Notes: a model not told the origin generated them from the letters alone. Shown: positions 49,737 through 61,440, counted from the first letter of the stretch. The stretch: DNA of 64,000 nucleotides from Bryum argenteum (GCA_037043015.1 CM073325.1:4280501-4344500), one strand, 5' to 3'. Program-made: numbers and translations.

Positions 49737-51132
49737 TTACGTGTGGACTTTGACGTAACACGGCGCCAAGCACATGAAACGGCACCCACAACCACCGCAG
49801 AACATGTTCGTCCTCCTTCGACAGCAGATACAAATGCGACGTATGGCCTCATGTCGCTTTGCATAGTGAAAACTACGTCGTGCTAGGTTCCTTGCTGGCC
49901 CGCGCGGAACATTTGTCTGCATGAAAGGAGTCACCAACGCCATCCCCAAACTTTTGTGCCATACCAATCTTGCAGAAATTTGCAACCCCAAAGTAGTAGC
50001 ATCCTCATAATATAAAGTGTACGAGTTCAATAGCAATGAATCCACAACAAAGGTGAGCAGAGCCGATGCCACCACTTGTGTGACTGGAGGATAACAGAGT
50101 ACTCCATGCGTTTCTGATCCAAGACATCAATCCCGCTCATATTGGCTTGATATTGTAGTAACACCGGTGACGTGGGAAAATCAAGTCGTTCCCTGCTCAC
50201 CCATCTTGCAGCCACACATCAAGGATCAATTGGATTCAAGGTTGTGCTTAGTAGCTAAACAGGCTTTCGGTCCACCCAACATATCGCTACTATGCGCCTC
50301 GACCGATGCATCTTCACCAGCAATGTTCCTCGTGCTGCTTGGTGAATCTTTGCAAATCCAGCAAGCGAAGTTGGGAATCCAACTGAAGAATTCTTCACTA
50401 TGCCTGTCGTGAAGAATCCTCTCTCCAACAGCATCATGCTCAACCGCGCGCTTGTGAAACAGTTATCAGTGACAATGACATGGCCGCGCCCTTCGATACC
50501 TCTTACTGCTGTCAAAACAACATTTGCTCCAACTAAATCGGATTCCTCCTGCACGTCACGAGATCCAAGGTAAACAAGAGCATTCGAAATGTACTGAGAC
50601 TGCGGTGAAGCTAAAGCCCACACTTTATTTCCAAATTTCACCGGTTTTGCTTTTAAGTATTGCCGAATATTGCAATAGCGACCCTTGTAGGGCACCATAA
50701 TCTCGTCAACAGTGCAAATCCGCTCGCAGTTGTACTACTGCTGCGAAATTCTTGTGAACTCCTCAAGGAGCCAACAGACTTTGGCAATTTTGTCAAATTC
50801 TACTGAGTCCAGTGCTAGTAGTTTTTTGAGTTGTCGATGAGATGAACACATCCGAGTATGGCCTCGAAGCGCAATCGGGTCATGCAAGCTCGAATCACAG
50901 GGCAACCATAGAAATCTGTCTACGACCAGTAGAGCCTTTGGTTGGGGAGGTCCTTCAATCCCATAAGGACCAGCACCCCTAACCAACAAAAGAACTCAGC
51001 TGCATCAATCGGAACCCACCCTGCTCGTCCATTTGTAACACTTGCATCTGCTGCATCGGGTTGGAGGGCATATCTGCAAGTCCGAAAATGAGATCTACAA
51101 ATGCAATTACTTATGTAAGTACGGAATAACAA
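49737..51132 (-). mobile_element. piggyBac-type transposase remnant (DDE_Tnp_1_7)
   Basis: The pieces run N- to C-terminal on the minus strand across shifting frames. LGVLVLMGLKDLPNQRLYWS is near 50935-51000. RFLWLP joins VIRACMTRLRFEAILG by a frame slip. IAKVCWLLEEFTRISQQ is near 50740-50790. VDEIMVPYKGRYCNIRQYLK contains the first catalytic Asp, VIVTDNCFTS the second, and NMSGIDVLDQKR the later Asp pair. The tail CICCRRRTNMFCGGCGCRF is the Cys-rich zinc-binding C-terminus typical of piggyBac transposases. Frame slips and a stop before the YNCERICTVDE segment show it is inactive as it stands. I found no clean TTAACCC ends beside it. It could be the decayed relative of the enzyme that moved the TTAA elements in this window. 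Confidence 0.85.
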
Positions 51133-51565
51133 GTATACATTTCAAACATATACAAATGGATCATTGACATGCTAATTCTGGTTTTTCATTAACAGGTAAT
51201 CTACAAATTCTTTTGAACGTTAAATGAACGGAATGCCCACATACTTTCATCTGATCCACTTCCCAACATGATACCGGTCCGCTGTATTGTCAGGCAACTC
51301 TCCAGAATCCAAAGGACTCAAATCCAAAAGCAGTAATGTATTGTCACAATCAATATTAATTACCCCGGGCTCACTTATTACAATTCAGTGACTCTTCCGG
51401 TCAATTAAACATTAAATCGGCTAATACAAATTTCAACCGGACGTATCGTGACACACCCTCTTAAAACTCCCTAGTACTAGAACCTTGAACCATCAAAACT
51501 CCCTAGTACTAGAACCTTGAATCATCAAAACCAGCTTTTCAAAGCGTGCATTTGATATATATTAC
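51133..51565. other. Intergenic, no gene seen
   Basis: Contains a short direct repeat, aactccctagtactagaacc, twice near 51465-51520. Otherwise nothing notable. Confidence 0.5.
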
Positions 51566-52337
51566 AAATTATATATATGACGCTAATACTTTGCAAAATC
51601 TTAGGTTCCGTCAACTCAATCCGTGATTCAATTGTTATCATTACACCTACGTGATAATTTGCTTCCAACAACACCTCATGCGCCCCAATCCTACCGGCGA
51701 TGCTTGAGATCAAAATGTCATTTGCAAAACAAAACAAAACAAAACAACCTACCTACCTTAAATGATACACTAGTATGGCATGCGGCGTTGCCACATATGT
51801 ATTGTCAAATTATATCTAAAATTAGGTCATTTTGTAATTTCTGGTAATTTGGGGGCCATAAATACTTCAAAAGTCAACATCTCACGTCCCATTGGCCTGT
51901 TTTGTGATCCAATTGTTCTCCACAACTCTTGAGAAAAAACCCGCTTCCAACAACACCTCATGCGGCCCAATCGAACCGGCGGTCCCCCAGATTATAATGT
52001 CACTTGCAAAGTACTACAAAAATGTAATAATAAATTATGTAGCTCCAAAGGACATGATTTTTATGTGGTTGGGTCCTCTTGTTTTTCTAATGGATTTAAA
52101 ATCAGGTCAATTTTATAATGTTTACTGATTTGCGGGTCATAAACACTTATAAATTTAATATCTCGGGACCCATCAACCCGATTTGCAATGAGATTGTTCT
52201 CCACATTTCTACAAAAAAAACCCACTTACAACGACACCTCATGTGCCCCAATTGGGACACATGATCATGGGTTTTAGATTTAAGAGACATTCTTGAAAAC
52301 ATTCTTGTAACATGTCTTTGACAACTCATATTGCCAC
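51566..52337. repeat. Duplicated segment, copy 2 (empty TTAA site)
   Basis: A close copy of 44085-44917. At 51758-51761 a single ttaa occupies the place where the other copy carries a 76-bp insertion, so this is the unoccupied target. The internal caacacctcatgcg-type units occur three times here as well. Confidence 0.85.
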
Positions 52338-52828
52338 TATAAAACTAACAACCTACAACCATGCTCTATTGAATGACTAAAATTGAAAATAAAAACCTCC
52401 TTGTCGCCTCGCCCTTCCTGTCTCCTTAGAGCATTTGCAATTGCCAGGCTGAAGGAGTGGCTAAATGTAGCGAAGGAGAAGGAGTTGTTAAATGTACCAC
52501 CTCTTTAATCCACATTCTTCTCCAACACACTTGCTAAAAGACCTAGCTAAATAACCATGCTATGTTCCATATTCTCAACATGTTCAAGAAATTGAAGAGA
52601 CGCTTCAAAAGAGGAAGACAATAGAAAGATGCTAGACAAAAATTCATAAGATGAAAGCTTTAAAATATGAGAACATTGAAAAGATGTTAAAAAAATAGAA
52701 AGAAAGATAGATAGAAAGATGCTTAACCCCTAAAGTCGAAAGCCCCCAAAACAGTTAGAACTCCTCAAAACCACCCTCTTTCAATGCAAGATGAAATTTT
52801 CAACTTTTGACGTAATCTCAAATATCTA

Positions 52829-52838
52829 ACCGTAAGAT
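52829..52838 (+). repeat. Target-site duplication, left (accgtaagat)
   Basis: Ten bases repeated exactly at 58771-58780 on the other side of the inserted element. The unsplit relative at 31296-32127 has a single (diverged) copy of this sequence. Confidence 0.85.
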
Positions 52839-53228
52839 GGCAGCTGCTAAGATGTGAGCCACGAGCAGCGAGCAACGAGCGACGAGCAGGCTCAGCGATT
52901 TAACTTTCTGGAGAAAAGAAACAGTCTTGGTCAAGAGTTCCTATGACCGTGGATTTTTGCAGCTTTATAAATTATTATTGGAAGATTCTGGTTATATTTG
53001 GATAGACTAAATCTGAAAATGAAGTGAAATAAAGATAATAACACCTATTACCGTGGACAATAGTAAAAATATAAAACGACAAAACTATTATAATACCGTA
53101 TTCTCGAGTAAAATAATGCAAAAAGAGTGTGGAACAAAGGTTGTAGCGATATGTAATGAAATCCAATTCAATCAAATTAAATCAAATCAAATGAATACAA
53201 GAGAAGTTCAAAATGTTGTACAAACTCA

Positions 53229-54050
53229 AGATACGCTATAATCGTTACTTTCACTATATGATCTGGAGGACTCAGGGAATGCTTTCCAATTGATGGTGAG
53301 CTTCCTCGCCTTGCAAATGTCCTTAAACTCATGGCAGACAACTTCGTCCAACTAGAAGTCTAGAACATGAGAAAAAAATAGTTAAACATGACAATGATAT
53401 GAGTGAAATTTAGAATACTCATATCAATCACAATGGAGTTGTGGAATGCTTAACGCCTGCCCAGCACAGAATGCAGCCTTGTTCAACCAAGGGTCGAGGT
53501 CGGCTTCTTTGAATTGTGGCGGGAGAAATCAGTAAGAGATCCGCGAACTCGGCAATGAGTTCCACCACTTTAGCCTATGCGTTTTGTATTTGGTATCCAC
53601 TGCTGCTGGAACTATCTTTTGTATCCTATCCAATGTCATATCTGGTTTTGAGAATTCACTGAAGTGCCGATTAATTGAGGTCAAAAACATGATATAAACA
53701 AATAGATAAATTGTTTGATAGTAGCGTGAAAACAATGTAAGAGTGATGGAAGTGTTTACAAACTCACCTCTCCGAGGTGTCATCACCATTTTTTGGATTA
53801 GCAATTGCCTAATATTTGGTGAAGTCCTTCTTCTTTACGGCTTCCACCATGTTCTCTGATGCCAAAGTCATGGCATATCAAAGTCTACTAGTCGCAGTTT
53901 GTTCTTCCTTTGGTGTTTTCTCCATGTACGCCTTAGCAGCATCATCCGAGGTAACTGCAATCTCACGCTGTAGAAAGGTGATTTTAATTAGTTGGTTTCC
54001 AAACAATAATAATATAAAACTCGATGACAAATAATGGCGAGGAGGTATAT
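53229..54050 (-). pseudogene. Unrecognised coding segments inside the nested transposon
   Basis: Minus-strand stretches read like protein but change frame. One near 53830-53970 contains REIAVTSDDAAKAYMEKTPK and ASENMVEAVKKKDFTKY. One near 53450-53670 contains SKPDMTLDRIQKIVPAAVDT and ADLDPWLNKAAFCAGQALS. One near 53230-53360 contains LDEVVCHEFKDICKARKL and NWKAFPES and ends at a stop near 53240. They may be exons of one gene or decayed fragments. No family was recognised, so I propose no function. Confidence 0.45.
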
Positions 54051-54790
54051 GTGAAAACACGTAATTCGTTATAATGGTATTATTCACTGATTTTGAGAAA
54101 TGTGGGTTTAGGTGGAGTCGAGCTAAATGTACTTACACAATATATTTGGCTCAACTCAAGCTCAATTTGATAATTTGAATATTCCCATTATAACAAATTA
54201 CGTGTTTGAAGTCTTACTCGATAAAGAAACGCAATGAAATTTTTTATTGTTAAGGTAAACCATCCAGGATTAAATAGTTTGTTCGACAAGCAGATCTGGT
54301 ATTTCTCTGGACTGAGTAGATCCTAGAAATCTTCTAACTTTATCACATGACACAATCTCCATCTCTATATCCCTTGATGAACTCTCTCTGAAGATATTGG
54401 ATTCTCATTTCTCCAACTGACCTTACTCTTGCCATTGATATCATTTCACACAGGGGGACAAGCAACAGGGGTGAATTCGAAGGTTGTAGAATACATTGAT
54501 GAACTCTATCTTGTGTTGAATTCGATGTTGCAATTTGCTTTCAACACTATTCTTCAACTCTGTAGGACAAGATGTTGGCAAGACCTCATGTGTTGGGGTT
54601 TCCTGCCAATCTATATTCAAACTCAACACACATGATGTAATACAAAATAAATTAATCATAAAGAAGATATCACAAACTCTTTTCAATATTAAATATTTTT
54701 TGTCACAACTCAATGATCATCGGATGCGCATTCTATCACTTGCGAGCCAATGTACGTGGAGCCCGTGTTTAGATAAAAGTATCATTTGTA

Positions 54791-55385
54791 CTAGTCCAAT
54801 GCAGGATTGCCTTCCAATGACGCGTTGTGGTTGGGGCCGTACTTCTTGGTTTTGCCGTAAGGGCGAAGACCACAGGAGCTGGCCTCCTCATAACCAAAGG
54901 TGAAGTCGGAGGAACATGAGACAATCGAGGTGAGCTCAAATAGCCGAGACATGGGCATATACCCAGGCGATGTGGGTTCATAAACTGGAGAGGTAGGCAT
55001 ATACTGTGGAGAATAAACCGCTACCGAACGACTATCTAAATCGTTTACAGTCGAGTGGTTGCAAGTACAATAATGGACATTGTACGAGTCGTAGAGGTCT
55101 GAGAGATGATGGGCGGAGAATTGATGGAAAGCTTAGAAGCATCGTAATGACCTAAAATTAGGGAAAACACATAATGGTTATAACTCTCAAACCGGCATAG
55201 ACAAATACATGAAGTTCATCACATGAAGCTAGGCACTACAAAAACTTTGCATCACAATAAAATCAATGAATATAAGTTGTTGTATGACGCACAAATGTAA
55301 ATTTTTCATAAATCATGACAAATACCTTGATTTCTTCCGCAAAAGTAGCATGGTCTTCGATCTCCATGCTTTGCTGAGATGATTC
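54791..55385 (-). CDS. Unknown two-exon ORF with Y-x-P-T-S-P motifs
   Basis: Exon 54791-55131 is open for 113 codons and ends in a stop. It contains AVYSPQYMPTSPVYEPTSPG followed by YMPMSRLFEL, so the YxPTSP-like phrase recurs and recalls the heptads of the RNA polymerase II tail, though only two or three repeats are present. Upstream, 55326-55385 is bounded by AG and GT. Read in the phase that fits the next exon it gives RRPCYFCGRNQ, with a CxxC. Another phase of the same exon is open too. The rest (SCGLRPYGKTKKYGPNHNA) matches nothing I know. It sits inside the nested transposon and may be its own gene or captured sequence. Confidence 0.4.
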
Positions 55386-55959
55386 CTAGAACAATAGCGA
55401 TGAATATAGAGTAAGAAGATGTATGAAAGTAACAACACAACCTTAAACAAACCCCTATTACACTAACACTCCAATTTGCGTCACAGTCAACTCTACACCT
55501 CCGCTCATGCTGCTCTACCTCGTCCCCCTCTTCCCCCATTACGGTCCACACCACCACCTTCACATTCGAAGCAGGCAGCGGTGTGGAGGAAGGCCACTTC
55601 CACAACAGCTTTGGCAGTGTTTAGCTTCATCACCACTGGACTTTCACCATCCCCGCGGACTCTCCCATTGACGCTCTTACTCCCACCCACGCCATCCCTC
55701 CCACCTATGCCCTCCCGTTGCGGCTGCACACTGGACTCCTCCAAAATCCCTCGCTCTCCACCCCCGTTGTCGGAGCAGACAGCGGTGTGGGGATGTGGAA
55801 ATAGACACTTTCACCCCACTTGAATCTACATGGCTGCGACGAGGCTCCTCGCTCTGCCTCCTCCGCGCCCTCGTGACTCTCATGCCGCGGCTAGACACCT
55901 CTCTCGCGCCCTCGTGACTCGATGTGCAGCAGTGCACACTCTCTCCCCATAACTCTTGC

Positions 55960-56345
55960 TCCTCCACAGCCACTATCGGAGCAGACACTGGTGTGGGAGG
56001 AGCCCGTGTTGGAGAAGACAGCGGTGTGGAGGACGTGGGAGGAGGGTCTCCCCTAAAACTCTCGCTCCCCCATAGCCACTGTCGGAGCAGATAGTGGTGT
56101 GGGAGGAGTCGTTGTCGGAGCAAAGAGCGGTGTGGAGGATGTGGGAGGAGGGTCTCCCCCAGAACTCGCGCTCCTCCACAGCCACTGTCGGAGCAGATAG
56201 TGGTGTGGGAGGAGCCGTTGTCAGAGCAGAGAGCGGTTTGGAGGACGTCGAAGGAGGATCTCCCCCAAATCTCTCGCTCCCCCACAACCACTGTCGGAGC
56301 AGATAGTAGTGTGGAAGGAGCCATTGTCGGAGCAGAGAGCGGTGT
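55960..56345. repeat. GC-rich minisatellite, period about 106 bp
   Basis: About 3.7 imperfect units. Each contains actgtcggagcagatagtgg, tgtgggaggag, gagagcggtgtggaggacgt and gggtctcccc. Related fragments continue at 56620-56790 after a spacer. The repeats account for the overlapping frames on both strands. Confidence 0.8.
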
Positions 56346-56827
56346 GGAGGAATCCCTGTATTTCACTCCTACGAGCTTTTTTTTAAGAGCCCATCAGCCA
56401 ATGGAATTTTTTCCTCAAAATTTGTGGAGTTCTCCATTTGGACCCCCCGGTGACCGATTTTGATGATTTTGAATACAAATTTGAGGTTTGCGACCCCAAA
56501 TTACCCTTGGAAGCCTACTCCTTGGCATTTACAGCCTACACATCAAAAAATTAGGGGGCTCATTACCCATCCCCTCCGTGAGCTCTGAAAAACGCTCGTA
56601 GCACTAAAATACAGTAATCCGGTGTGGAGGACGTGGGAGGAGGGTCTCCCCTAAAACTCTCGCTCTCTGACCACCGTCGGAGCGAGAGGTGGTGTGGGAG
56701 GAGCCGCTGTCGGAGAGCGGATAACGGTGCGGGAGGAGGAGCATTCGGAGCGCAGACAACGGTGTGGGAGGAGCCGCTGTATCGAACAAGGCTTTTATTG
56801 ACTTCATGTTCGTGCGTGCATTAGAAG

Positions 56828-57108
56828 TTGCAACACAACAAAACATCCCAATGCAAATTCACACTGGTGACGTTCTCTCATACACCTCGGTTAAATTATT
56901 GCATGAAGAGACATCTCCTTGACCATTATTCTCGCGCACGTTGTTTCAATTTCAGTGACAAGGATCTACATCCGGAGCTCGCCAATCCGCTTCATCGTCG
57001 CACTATTCTGGAAGATCCACTGTTTGCTAAAAGTCGGATCGTCCTTCTACATGGCTCCTACCTGTTCATGCGTGAGGCCTCGTATCTAGCGAGCGTCTAT
57101 TCACAGGT
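56828..57108 (+). other. Coding-like segment inside the nested transposon
   Basis: A plus-strand frame open for 95 codons contains FNFSDKDLHPELANPLHRRT and LEDPLFAKSRIVLLHGSYLF, and ends at ASVYSQ with a GT-type donor (caggtaacc). No known family. A second coding-like stretch follows at about 57890-58040 (GYYITKVSMVPQSG, VVITIVNDKDKAYLVSMSG). Both lie on the strand opposite to the coding segments at 53.2-55.4 kb. Confidence 0.35.
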
Positions 57109-57551
57109 AACCTAATCTCTCGATCATTATAAAATTAAAGCTTCATGCAGAGCGATCTGACAAAGAGATGATTACGTGTGTTACTGTTTCTAAGTGTTGC
57201 TAGTTTTTCCTGCAGTGCACATTGATTTTGGCCTTGTTGTACCCATGTTGAGTGTCACGCGAGAATACGGTGTCTTCTCGGTGATCTTCGTGATCCGCGC
57301 TGTGAACAAGGGTGGGCGGACTATATCACTTTTTTGAGACCTATTATCTGAGGTTTTAGGGTCTCCGATTTGCAAGTTGGAATGAAGTGTCGTTTTCGAG
57401 CATAATTATCCGGTGGATTAACCTGGAAAATAACTGGTAGATCAACATAGGGTAATCCAAAGATTAATTTGACATTGTCCGGTGTATCAACCCAAGCATC
57501 ACCCGAGAGATAAATTGAGGGATTAGTGGAGAGATTAAGGGAAAGGTCAAC

Positions 57552-57662
57552 CAAGGGATTACTCTGGACGGTACAAATTTGACACGCAAAGAGGTTTTGA
57601 AGCTGCTTGGCATCAAACCGCTTACGGTCTGGACGGTACGAATTTGACAAGCGAAGAGGTTC
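57552..57662 (+). repeat. Direct repeat, about 32 bp, two copies
   Basis: ctggacggtacaaatttgac followed by acgcaaagaggtt near 57566 recurs near 57631 with three differences (gaatttgacaagcgaagaggtt). Spacing is about 65 bp. Within the nested transposon. Confidence 0.6.
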
Positions 57663-58770
57663 CGCAGCTTGAAGATGCAAGGTTCCAGTTGCAGCAACAA
57701 GAAGCTTTATCACCTCTGCAGTAGTTCCAAACTCGGGTGAATATTCCTATACTACGTTCTCGATTTCATGTTCCTGACAACACGAATGCTCATCCAAGCA
57801 TGAGGCTTGGAAAGAAGTGTCGTCTGAGTCCGATGCCCCTAGCGCCGATCACAAGAAGGATGGATGAGTGCGGGGCCACATGAACGGATATTACATCACT
57901 AAAGTGTCTATGGTTCCGCAATCGGGGTGTGGTGTGGTCATCACCATTGTCAATGACAAAGACAAGGCATATCTTGTGTCAATGAGCGGTATTCCACAAA
58001 GTGTACCTCACGAAGATTTTGTTGGTATGAGTTCTAAGGCGTGAGTAGAAAGTGGGTGCCGTGCAAGCACCTATATTATGTTTTTCTCATTACTTATGTA
58101 AGTTGAACTATGAGGCAGATGACAAGTTCATTCATCAGCCTACATACTCCTACAACAAGGTCATGCAGATTCTAGAGCTTGTTGGAGTTTTAGAGAATGA
58201 GTGAATGGTTGAACAAGTTCATTAACCCTGTGTAAGTTATTATACATAGACCTTAAACTACAATTACTTTGTCAACTAATAATATTTGTTGTGATGCTTA
58301 TAGAAGTTATGTTTACTGACTGTAGGAAGCACTTCCTCTTATGTATTAGGATAGAAGTATATCCATAATACTTCAAAACTTTGTATACCGCTCCAAATTA
58401 CGGTTTATGGCCATTGCCGGTGATAGATATATATCATATACTTTGGTGTCTTATATGTGTTTTCTGATTTTATTCCTAATTTATCCGTATGGTGTCACTC
58501 GTGATTGTTTTTTTGAGATGGTCATCTTCTCTACATATTGATCCTATCGTCGTGGGATTTCAAAATTCCACGCTTATAGGCCCTCTTTCTTACATCCGAA
58601 TTTCTAATGTCTATATCTTAAAAGTTGTTCAGTTTTCACTTAAATCAAATGAATTTTCCTCCAAATTACACTATGAACAGTGACTTGCTCACATGTTCCT
58701 GCTCCCTGCTCGCATATTCTTGCTCGTGGCTCGTTGCTCGCTGCTCGTGGCTCACATCTAAGCAGCATCC

Positions 58771-58780
58771 ACCGTAAGAT
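58771..58780 (+). repeat. Target-site duplication, right (accgtaagat)
   Basis: Identical to 52829-52838. Together with the long terminal inverted repeats it fixes the ends of the inserted element. Confidence 0.85.
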
Positions 58781-59513
58781 CTTATACCTAACTTGTCCAT
58801 GTATGTGTGTATCAAAAATTAGTTCCAAATTCCTTACCAATTGTGAGATCATAACATTCAAAGTTGAAAAAAAGTTTTTTTCCCATGTTGCAAAATGGGT
58901 CCGAAGTTTTTTGTGAGACCAAAAAACCTATTTTAGGAGTAAATTTGAACTTATGCTCTCCACATTTTTGTTCCTAAGTGAGTTAGGAACGTGCCTATGC
59001 AATTCTTACCCTCATGCGACCTGTAAATCTTAATGAAATGCTTGAACTTTCACATGGAGGTATGGTAAAATTCAACTTCAAAGGCTCCTCTTTGGTAACA
59101 AAAATAGCATGTGAAGAATTATTGGAAGAAAGATCCAAACGGTGAAATCATGCCTTACAACCTTATTTTCAAGTACAAAAACCAAATTTTGAAAAAAAGT
59201 AAAATCTCAATTTTTGGTGAATTTTTGAAGTTCGAGCGATCTTATTCATTTTGGGCAGATTTTGAGAATATACGAGCATATACCACAGTTTGGGCAGTTT
59301 TGGGCAGATTTCAAACAGTGTTTTGAAACTTTGACTGTAAATATCTCGTAAAGTATGAGAAATTTAGCAGCATGAAATGACTTGTCGGAAAGCTATGGAA
59401 AAACTCTTCAACCTGCAAAAGGTTTCATTTTTGTATGAACTAAATATAGTAAGTACGGGGCTGACCAGACCTGCAACGACCCGATTCGGGCTCTTTTCGA
59501 CTTTAGGGGTTAA

Positions 59514-61375
59514 ATGATGATTAAGCGTCGCAAGCGCGAAGAAAGTACTTTGGGAAGTACTGGAAAGGGTGGGTGTCGGTAGCAAGGCATGTGGGGGGCC
59601 ACATCAGGCAGGGATTGGAGTGTTTCTCGCTTTTTTTGGCCAAATGTAGCACGTCTTTTAGCCAATTCGTAGGGAAAGGAAAATGACATTTGCCTCATCC
59701 ATTCTTGTCCGTTCAGCTAGTCCATTGGGAATGCTCTTAGAATTTACCCTCCGAACAAAATAGGCCTTCTTCTTCTGGAATGCCGTTTTCTTACAAGGTG
59801 TGAACATCGGTCAAACACCAAAAGTACAAAAAGTGCATCCAGATGTGCGGGATGGTGCTACCAGGGTCTAGTGGTCATTGCAGAGGTCGTAAAACGTAGA
59901 TGGCGCCTTGTGTTGGATAATCTCTTTGATCGTCTCCGCCTCTTCGATCGCAATTCTAACAAGCCTGCAGGTCCGCACGCAAGCACGCAGCTCTTGCTAG
60001 AAAAAGCAGCGCGGCACTTCTGTTGGTGATGTCATGGCAGCTGACCGACCGCTACCGAATTTCCAGCACAGAATCCCGATGAACCTTCTTAACTTACAAC
60101 GAAATCGGAAGCAAACCAAGGGCTGCTTGCACCGTGAGAGCTTTCCGTCGTGTGTGACAATTGGCAATTATTATGATCGCATGCAGCATTCACCGATTTC
60201 CCTCCACTTGTCTCTCGCCGGCACGAACTCAACTGTAGGCCCCACGCCGATCTCCACACTCTTCAGTTGGAGCCTGACAGAAATTTGGAGGCCATAACTG
60301 TAACTGTGCTTACACTTGGCTCTCTTCTTCTTGCATGAACAACATCGATTTATTCAAAGCTCAGGAATCCGTTTGCTGACATGACGAAAGAGATCAATTA
60401 TTGCACATTGACTGTCTTTCTTTTTAAGCGTACTTACTTAGAGTGTGGTTGAGAGGAGCGCCTGCAATCATCTCATTTTGAGAATGAAAGTTGAGGTTTA
60501 ATAAGTTTCTGCTGCTGCTGATCGAATGAGAAATTGATTGCTGTTGGATTTTCAAAGAAGGTGGAAGTTCAACGGTTGCACACACGAGTTGATCTTGATC
60601 TTTCTGTTCCTGGAAGATCTCTGTCATTCACGTCTTTGAATTGAGCTGCAGGGCCATAACCCTAAGTCACCAGATTGCGTGTGTTAGGGGTTAGATACAT
60701 TTCGAAACGCGGAACAAATTCATGAAGAGATTGTAGTTTCAAGAGCATCACGAATTGCTACATCAATTTGAGAGCCATTGTTAGCGAGCTAAAAGGTGCG
60801 ATGGGAAAGGGAACGTCATTGCCTCCGGAGAATGAAAGAAGGGATGCTGCTACACGAGACAAATCAATTTATGCAAGTACGCAATTTGAATCTACGTCTT
60901 TTTGCCTACCAGTCACTCCATTCTGATCTGAATCCGTTAATTGCAAAGATTGAGTATAGATCTATTTCAATTTCAGCAGTGTGAATTACCTACTTCTTTT
61001 CTGCACTAAGGTATAGTTGACTGTAACTACTGCTACCTTCAATCGGTTGCGCTAGTTTCCACTCAAGATGCGAGGTTCGTTTATCGAAAGGAAGTAACTC
61101 GTTGAATCTGCAGTTAATTGACATTGTTTCTGAAGCTCAAAAAGTGATAGAAGTAAAAGCACATTTTCCCATTTCTTAGTTTCACGGTCAAAATAGGTTA
61201 CACCAGTCAGGTTACGCCCTGAATCGTCGACTTCGGCAATAGAGCTCTTACACTATGCATCGGAGGTGCTTGAGATATAACTGAGTATGAGGTCGAAAGG
61301 GAGGGAACTCATGCGCATTGAGTGTAAAAGGAACTTGAGGTGGCGTTGAAATTAGTCCATTATTTGTTTCTGTAG
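59514..61375. other. Upstream region of the patatin-like gene, no separate gene
   Basis: Frames such as 60034-60297 (87 codons, plus) and 60424-60627 (67 codons, minus) resemble nothing known. An AG-type acceptor (gtttctgtag) ends at 61375, so part of this region is probably leader sequence or intron of the phospholipase gene. Confidence 0.4.
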
Positions 61376-61440
61376 GTTCAGATGCAAGTCGTTCTCAAGC
61401 AGCAGATTCAGCTCGAAAGGCGAGTTTTAAGGCAGCCAGT

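Larger units (their letters stand above)
52839..58770. mobile_element. Mutator-like DNA transposon, 5.93 kb, nested
   Basis: The left end runs ggcagctgctaagatgtgag then ccacgagcagcgagcaacga. The right end read inward runs ggatgctgcttagatgtgag then ccacgagcagcgagcaacga. The terminal inverted repeats are therefore about 42 bp with few mismatches. They are flanked by the 10-bp duplication accgtaagat. Long terminal repeats with a 9-11 bp duplication are typical of Mutator-like elements. I recognise no MURA-type transposase inside, so it is either non-autonomous or carries a divergent enzyme. Contents are two groups of minus-strand coding segments, a GC-rich minisatellite and plus-strand coding-like segments. 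Confidence 0.8.
52723..59513. mobile_element. TTAA-bounded element, family III, split by a later insertion
   Basis: The left end is TTAACCCCTAAAGTCGAAA and the right end read inward is identical over those 19 bases. Its outer parts (52723-52838 and 58771-59513) are colinear with the unsplit copy at 31296-32127, and removing the insertion restores an element of about 849 bp. Its interior motif aaccgtaagatct is the exact point of interruption. Confidence 0.8.

Noticed and set aside
55476..56366. Long Pro/Ser-rich frames on both strands (up to 229 codons).
   Set aside because: They arise from a GC-rich 106-bp minisatellite. Several frames stay open because the repeat lacks stops.
52839..58770. 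Interpretation of the nested element as an LTR retrotransposon.
   Set aside because: Its ends are inverted, not direct, repeats, the target duplication is 10 bp rather than 5, and no gag-pol motifs are present.
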